Source: Prescottella defluvii
GTDB taxonomy: Bacteria; Actinomycetota; Actinomycetes; Mycobacteriales; Mycobacteriaceae
Direction: 5' to 3'
Assembly: GCF_000738775.1 (NCBI RefSeq)
Contig: NZ_JPOC01000006.1
Span: forward strand, 1 to 64,000
DNA: 64,000 bases
Below, in pieces: positions 60,170 to 64,000 of this stretch. Positions within the stretch are counted from its first letter, which is position 1. The number at the start of each line of letters is the position of its first letter. Position numbers and translations under genes: made by a program. The notes beneath the pieces are model-generated. The model did no database searches and was not told where the DNA came from. It was given only the letters and a program-made list of their open reading frames with translations.

Positions 60170-62587
60170 CTACTGGTTGCGGCCGCGGCTCGGACCGTCG
60201 AAACCGTCGTAGCTGCGACGGTCGGTGCGGCTACGGAAGCCGCTCGAACGCTGCTCCGACGGCGCGCCGCCGTCTCGACGCGGTCCGCGGTCGTCCCGGT
60301 TGCCGAAGTCGCGACGGGGTCCGCGGTCGTCACGGTGGTCCGAACGTCCCCGGAAACCGCCGTTGTCGCCGTCCCGACGCGGTGCACGGTTATCCCGGTC
60401 ACCGAAATCCCGACGCGGGCCACGGTCGTCACGGCTACCGAAGTCGCGGCGCGGGCCACGGTCGTCGGAACGTCCCCGGAAGCCGTTGCTGCCGCCACTG
60501 TCGCCGTCCCGACGCGGTGCACGGTTGTCCCGGTCACCGAAATCCCGACGCGGGCCGCGGTCGCCGAAGCTGCGGTCGTTCCGGTCATTGCGGTCGTTGC
60601 GGAAACCACCGCCGCGCGAGTCGTTGCCGCGGAAGCCGCCGCTGTCGCCGTCGCGACGGGGGCCCCGGTCGTCACGGTTGCCGAAATCCCGACGCGGGCC
60701 GTCGAAGTCGCGGCGCGGGCCGCGGTCGTCGGAACGTCCCCGGAAGCCGTTGCTGCCGCCGCTGTCGCCGTCGCGGCGGGGTGCACGGTTGTCCCGATCG
60801 CCGAAGTCGCGACGGGGTCCGCGGTCGTCACGGTTACCGAAGGAACGGTTGTCCCGGTCACCGAAGTCGCGGCGCGGTCCGCGGTCGTCGGAACGTCCCC
60901 GGAAGCCGTTGCTGCCGCCGCCGTCGCCGTCGCGGCGGGGTGCACGGTTGTCCCGGTCACCGAAATCCCGACGCGGGCCGTCGAAGTCGCGGCGCGGGCC
61001 GCGGTCGCCGAAGCTGCGCTCGCCCTGGTTGCGATCGCCGAAGTCCCGACGCGGGCCGCGGTCACCGAAGTCACGGCGGGGTCCACGATCGTCCCGGTTC
61101 CCGCGGTAGCCGCCCTCGCGGCGCGGTCCGCGATCACCGAACGAACGCTCACGGCGGTCGCCACGGTCGCCGCGGCTGTCACGGAAGTGGCTCTCGCGCA
61201 CCGGTTCACCACTGGGGGTGCGGGCGCCGGTGATGGTGGCGAGTTCCTCGGAACCCGGTGCCACGGGCACGGCGGTGGCGTTGACGCCCGCCATGCCGGT
61301 CAGCCGGCGGAACATGCGTCGCTGGTTCGGCAGCACGATCGCGGCGACCACACCGGCCTCGCCGGCGCGTGCGGTGCGACCGGCGCGGTGCAGGTAGTCC
61401 TTGTGGTCCTGCGGGGGATCGACGTGCACGACGAGGTCGATGCCGTCGACGTGGATGCCGCGGGCCGCGACGTCGGTCGCGACGAGCACCGGGGTGCGGC
61501 CGTTCTTGAACCGCTCGAGCACGCGGGTGCGCTGGTTCTGGGCCTTGCCGCCGTGCAGGGACTCCGCCGCAACGCCCTGCTCGCGCAGGCGCTCGGTGAT
61601 GCCCTCGGCGCCGAGCTTGGTGCGCGCGAACATGATCGTGCGACCGCCCTCACGCGACGCGATCTCCGCGAGCACCGCATCCTTCTGTCCACGGTCGACC
61701 AGCAACACGTAGTGGTCCATCGTGGTCACCGAGGCGCGACCGTCCTGCGTGGAGTGCAGTTCGTGCTCGGGCAGGAACTCGCGGACGAGGGTCTTGACGT
61801 CGTTGTCGAGCGTCGCGGAGAACAGCAGCCGCTGGCTCTCGTCGGGGGTGTCGCCGAGCAGCGTGCGGACCTCGGGCAGGAATCCCATGTCCGCCATCTG
61901 ATCCGCTTCGTCGAGCGCGGTCATCTCGATGGAGTCGAGGATGCAGGTGTTCTGCCGCAGGTGATCGCCGAGACGGCCGGGGGTGGCGACGAGGATGTCG
62001 ACGCCACGACGGAGCTGATCGACCTGCTTGGTGAAGGGGGTGCCACCGACGGCGGCCTTGACGTTCAGCCCGATCGAACCCGCGTACGGGGTCAGCGATT
62101 CGACGACCTGGAACGCGAGTTCACGGGTCGGCACCAGGACGAGGGCACGCGGACGCTTGGGCGCCGGGCGGTCGTCGTGGCGGGCGAGGCGGGCCAGCAT
62201 CGGCAGACCGAAGGCGAGCGTCTTGCCCGAACCGGTCTGCGCGCGGCCGAGGATGTTCTTGCCGGCGATGGCATCCGGGATCGCCATGGCCTGGATGGGC
62301 GACGGGCTGGTGATCGAGTTCCGTGCCAGCGCGGCGACGACGGGCTCGGGCAGTCCGATCTCGGCGAACGTCGGGCCGGAAGCCTCCACAGCTTCGGGGG
62401 CGTCCTCGGCGGACGTGGGCTCGGAAGCCTCGACGGCCTCCGGCGCCTCGGGGGCTTCGGCGGTCACGGCGTCAGCCGTGGTGTCCGTGCTCTCGGGGGC
62501 TTCAGGGGCTTCGGGGATGTCGACGGAAATCTCGACAGTCGACTCGCTCTCGTTTCGAGCAGCGGAATCTTGGGCAGCATTAGTCAC
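60170..62587 (-). CDS. deaD: DEAD-box RNA helicase with long Arg/Gly/Asp-rich repeat tail
   Basis: 805 residues. An acidic N-terminus (about 1-70, PEAPEAVEASEPT-type repeats), then the helicase core (about 73-455: AQTGSGKT, LDEADQM, FSATLDNDV, HRAGRTARAG), then a tail of about 340 residues built from DDRGPRRDFGDRDNRAPRRD-type units. The core is like DeaD/CsdA cold-shock helicases that remodel ribosomal RNA; the tail likely binds RNA and may drive condensation, an inference from composition. GTG 62587 has GGAGAGG upstream. Its tail is far longer than that of the paralogue at 56452. Confidence 0.92.
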   Translation of the reverse strand: MTNAAQDSAARNESESTVEISVDIPEAPEAPESTDTTADAVTAEAPEAPEAVEASEPTSAEDAPEAVEASGPTFAEIGLPEPVVAALARNSITSPSPIQAMAIPDAIAGKNILGRAQTGSGKTLAFGLPMLARLARHDDRPAPKRPRALVLVPTRELAFQVVESLTPYAGSIGLNVKAAVGGTPFTKQVDQLRRGVDILVATPGRLGDHLRQNTCILDSIEMTALDEADQMADMGFLPEVRTLLGDTPDESQRLLFSATLDNDVKTLVREFLPEHELHSTQDGRASVTTMDHYVLLVDRGQKDAVLAEIASREGGRTIMFARTKLGAEGITERLREQGVAAESLHGGKAQNQRTRVLERFKNGRTPVLVATDVAARGIHVDGIDLVVHVDPPQDHKDYLHRAGRTARAGEAGVVAAIVLPNQRRMFRRLTGMAGVNATAVPVAPGSEELATITGARTPSGEPVRESHFRDSRGDRGDRRERSFGDRGPRREGGYRGNRDDRGPRRDFGDRGPRRDFGDRNQGERSFGDRGPRRDFDGPRRDFGDRDNRAPRRDGDGGGSNGFRGRSDDRGPRRDFGDRDNRSFGNRDDRGPRRDFGDRDNRAPRRDGDSGGSNGFRGRSDDRGPRRDFDGPRRDFGNRDDRGPRRDGDSGGFRGNDSRGGGFRNDRNDRNDRSFGDRGPRRDFGDRDNRAPRRDGDSGGSNGFRGRSDDRGPRRDFGSRDDRGPRRDFGDRDNRAPRRDGDNGGFRGRSDHRDDRGPRRDFGNRDDRGPRRDGGAPSEQRSSGFRSRTDRRSYDGFDGPSRGRNQ
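60200..61200 (-). repeat. deaD: Imperfect tandem repeats encoding the helicase tail
   Basis: About 1 kb of in-frame, irregular repeats. A recurring block reads RRDFGDRDNRAPRRDGD then GGSNGFRGRSDDRGP; several copies are almost identical at the DNA level, for example around 60470-60540, 60710-60790 and 60890-60970. Such DNA is prone to recombination length change. Confidence 0.85.
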
Positions 62588-62723
62588 GCGGAATTACCTC
62601 TCCGGACGTCGGGCACGTCGCGGAGCGGGCTGTCACGCAGCCGCACGAAGAGACGAGCCAGGGCACATTTCACCTGGCCATCCGAGCGCCTTGCGCGAGT
62701 GAGATGGGGCTGTGTGCCTACAT

Positions 62724-62746
62724 TGATTGATCGACCTGATTGATCG
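62724..62746 (+). repeat. Short direct repeat in the helicase upstream region
   Basis: TGATTGATCG occurs twice with a 13-base period (62724-62733 and 62737-62746), about 140 bases upstream of the helicase start in the 250-base gap. It could be a regulator site. The palindromic core TGATCA-like half-sites are imperfect. Confidence 0.45.
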
Positions 62747-62837
62747 GACCGCGATGGCGGTCGCAAACGAGTGTACGCGATCTCGGACGGCGTCGAGGAT
62801 TCGGTGCGGCGCTGTGACCAGCGTTACTGCGCGGGAA

Positions 62838-63803
62838 TCAGTGGTTGGACGCCGAGAACAGGCGGCTCAGCTCGACCAACCACGGCACTGCCACGGCGAT
62901 CGTGGGGATCACCAGGATGGCCGCTGCGCCGACGTACGCGGCGGCCGCGATCCGGACGTCTCCGGGCGCCTCGGTGAGCCGTTGCACACGCACCAGGGTG
63001 CTGGGGCCGCCGACGGCCATCGCCCCGCGCGGTGCCGTCGAGCCGGCGCAGGCGACGAGCGCGCGGGCCAGTGGCGCCGGTCCGGTCACCCGGACCGCGG
63101 AGTCGTCGGCGAGCAGCTCGACGAGCAGTTGCACCGATCCGAGAGCCGACTTGGAGCGCGCTACCCGCGGGAACGCCTGGTGTACGGCGGTGAAGGCCTC
63201 GAGGACGAGATCGTGCCGGGCCCGCAGATGCGAACGCTCGTGGGTGAGGATCGCGGTGATCTCGGCCTCGTTCAACGAGTTCAGCGTGCCCTCGCTGAGA
63301 ACCACCCGCTGTCGCAGTCCGGGCAGGCAGTACGCGATCGGTTCCGCGGCGTCGAGCACGCGAACGTCCGAGATGCGGCCGAATGCCGAGGAGATGTCCA
63401 CGTCGCCTCGATCGAGGAGATCGACGAGCATCCGGTGCCGGGCGCGCCGACGCCGGGTGTGGATCGCGACCCGCACGATCGAGAAGATCAGTCGGGCGCC
63501 GATCAGCAGGGTCAGTCCGAAGACGACGACGTACAGGATCCACAGGGGAAGGCCCAGGGCGTCGATCTCGGCGGTGGGTTCGGTGGTGGGTCGACCGTCC
63601 GGGCCGGGGACGAGCAACTGGCTCGCGATGGCGAGTCCGGAACTGAATGCCGACAGCACCGCGGCCAGCGCGATCGCCTGCCACAGCACCAGGGCGGCCC
63701 GCGGGGAGCGGAACGTCCACTTCGCGCGACTGAGCAAGGCCGGGACCGGTCCACTGAGCACGAGCGCGAGCAGCCCGAATGCCAGCGCCGTGGGCGCGTT
63801 CAT
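62838..63803 (-). CDS. BlaR1-like M56 family membrane peptidase (Rv1845c-like)
   Basis: 321 residues with about four membrane helices (near 5-22, 38-62, 86-110 and the C-terminus). The zinc peptidase motif HERSH lies at 188-192, with the downstream glutamate in LLVELLADDSAV. M56 peptidases paired with BlaI repressors relay a cell-envelope or beta-lactam signal by cleaving the repressor; this protein lacks the C-terminal penicillin-binding sensor domain of true BlaR1. ATG 63803, 28 bases after the blaI stop. Confidence 0.9.
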   Translation of the reverse strand: MNAPTALAFGLLALVLSGPVPALLSRAKWTFRSPRAALVLWQAIALAAVLSAFSSGLAIASQLLVPGPDGRPTTEPTAEIDALGLPLWILYVVVFGLTLLIGARLIFSIVRVAIHTRRRRARHRMLVDLLDRGDVDISSAFGRISDVRVLDAAEPIAYCLPGLRQRVVLSEGTLNSLNEAEITAILTHERSHLRARHDLVLEAFTAVHQAFPRVARSKSALGSVQLLVELLADDSAVRVTGPAPLARALVACAGSTAPRGAMAVGGPSTLVRVQRLTEAPGDVRIAAAAYVGAAAILVIPTIAVAVPWLVELSRLFSASNH

Positions 63804-63831
63804 CGTTTACATGTCATGGCAGGTGAGAGCC

Positions 63832-64000
63832 TCAACTCGCCCGGCCGGTACCCGGGCGGAGCCCGGGGGGACGGACCGGATCGCCGGTCCGTGGAGGCTG
63901 GGCCGACTTCGCGGCCTCGGCCGTCTCGAGTGCGGCGAGTGCCTCCCGCAGCGCGGCGGCCTCGTCAGCGCCCACCTGTCCCACGAAATGCACCAGTGCG
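63832..64000 (-). CDS. blaI: BlaI/MecI-family repressor, C-terminal end only
   Basis: Minus-strand reading from the window edge gives ALVHFVGQVGADEAAALREA, LAALE and then a Pro/Arg-rich end of about 30 residues to a TGA at 63832-63834. This matches the dimerisation end of BlaI-type winged-helix repressors, and its place before the M56 peptidase supports the call. The DNA-binding domain and start lie beyond the right edge. Confidence 0.8.
   Translation of the reverse strand, partial: ALVHFVGQVGADEAAALREALAALETAEAAKSAQPPRTGDPVRPPGLRPGTGRAS

Noticed and set aside
60200-61200. Regular repeats that might suggest a CRISPR array
   Set aside because: Repeats are in frame, irregular in spacing, lack unique spacers and encode the helicase tail; no cas genes are present.
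59324-62743. A 1139-residue plus-strand open frame covering gnd's 5' part and the whole DEAD-box helicase
   Set aside because: It is antisense to two genes with unmistakable motifs, and its Val/Ala/Thr-rich repeats are the mirror of the Arg/Asp repeat codons. High G+C keeps the frame open.

Overview
The window is high-G+C, densely packed, GTG-start-rich DNA from a mycolic-acid actinobacterium, most likely Rhodococcus or a close relative. Reasons: the first 20 bases match the 3' end of an actinobacterial 5S rRNA, and the gene order follows two separate blocks of the Mycobacterium tuberculosis chromosome, from memory Rv1691-Rv1713 and Rv1822-Rv1846, with group-specific genes such as SteA/SteB, GarA, GuaB1 and the DUF881/small-basic-protein cluster. 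All gene-family calls are from reading motifs; no database search was run.

Region 1 (1-17430): end of an rRNA operon, a strong terminator, then a long same-strand run with many 4-base start/stop overlaps: TPR protein, HAD phosphatase, small protein, tlyA, nadK, recN, steA, steB/mctB, pyrG, NUDIX, xerD, ParA-like ATPase, scpA, scpB, rRNA pseudouridine synthase, cmk, der. It links ribosome maturation, nucleotide supply, DNA repair, chromosome segregation and cell separation.

Region 2 (17600-24650): a tRNA-Pro(GGG) followed by accessory genes: a large LuxR-type ATPase regulator, a DUF732-like lipoprotein, a secreted protein broken by a frameshift, a CoA-type NUDIX hydrolase and a strictosidine-synthase-like protein. 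This is where the two conserved blocks are joined.

Region 3 (24739-33971): pgsA-like phosphatidyltransferase, two DUF881 proteins around a small basic protein, gcvH, garA, a MerR regulator, a bifunctional-nuclease-domain protein, a second MerR regulator, a tandem glycine riboswitch and gcvP. Glycine cleavage (gcvH, gcvP) and the GarA switch on 2-oxoglutarate metabolism sit together. No gcvT is present; a lipoate ligase that could serve GcvH lies about 16 kb downstream of it.

Region 4 (34000-50190): mixed, mostly minus strand: methyltransferase flanked by 13-bp direct repeats, metallophosphoesterase plus VWA protein, malate synthase G, multicopper oxidase, a VOC protein, a hemerythrin-like protein, a lipoate ligase with reordered domains, and a 1133-residue protein (45179-48580). 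That protein is the standout: a CoiA-like N-terminus followed by two RNase III-like plus dsRBD units in which nearly all catalytic acidic residues appear substituted.

Region 5 (50190-64000): conserved block: two CBS-domain membrane proteins, guaB1, pirin, a DMT-type membrane protein overlapping a DEAD-box helicase, a deaminase, gnd, a second DEAD-box helicase with a very long Arg/Gly/Asp-rich tail, a BlaR1-like M56 peptidase and the 3' end of blaI at the right edge.
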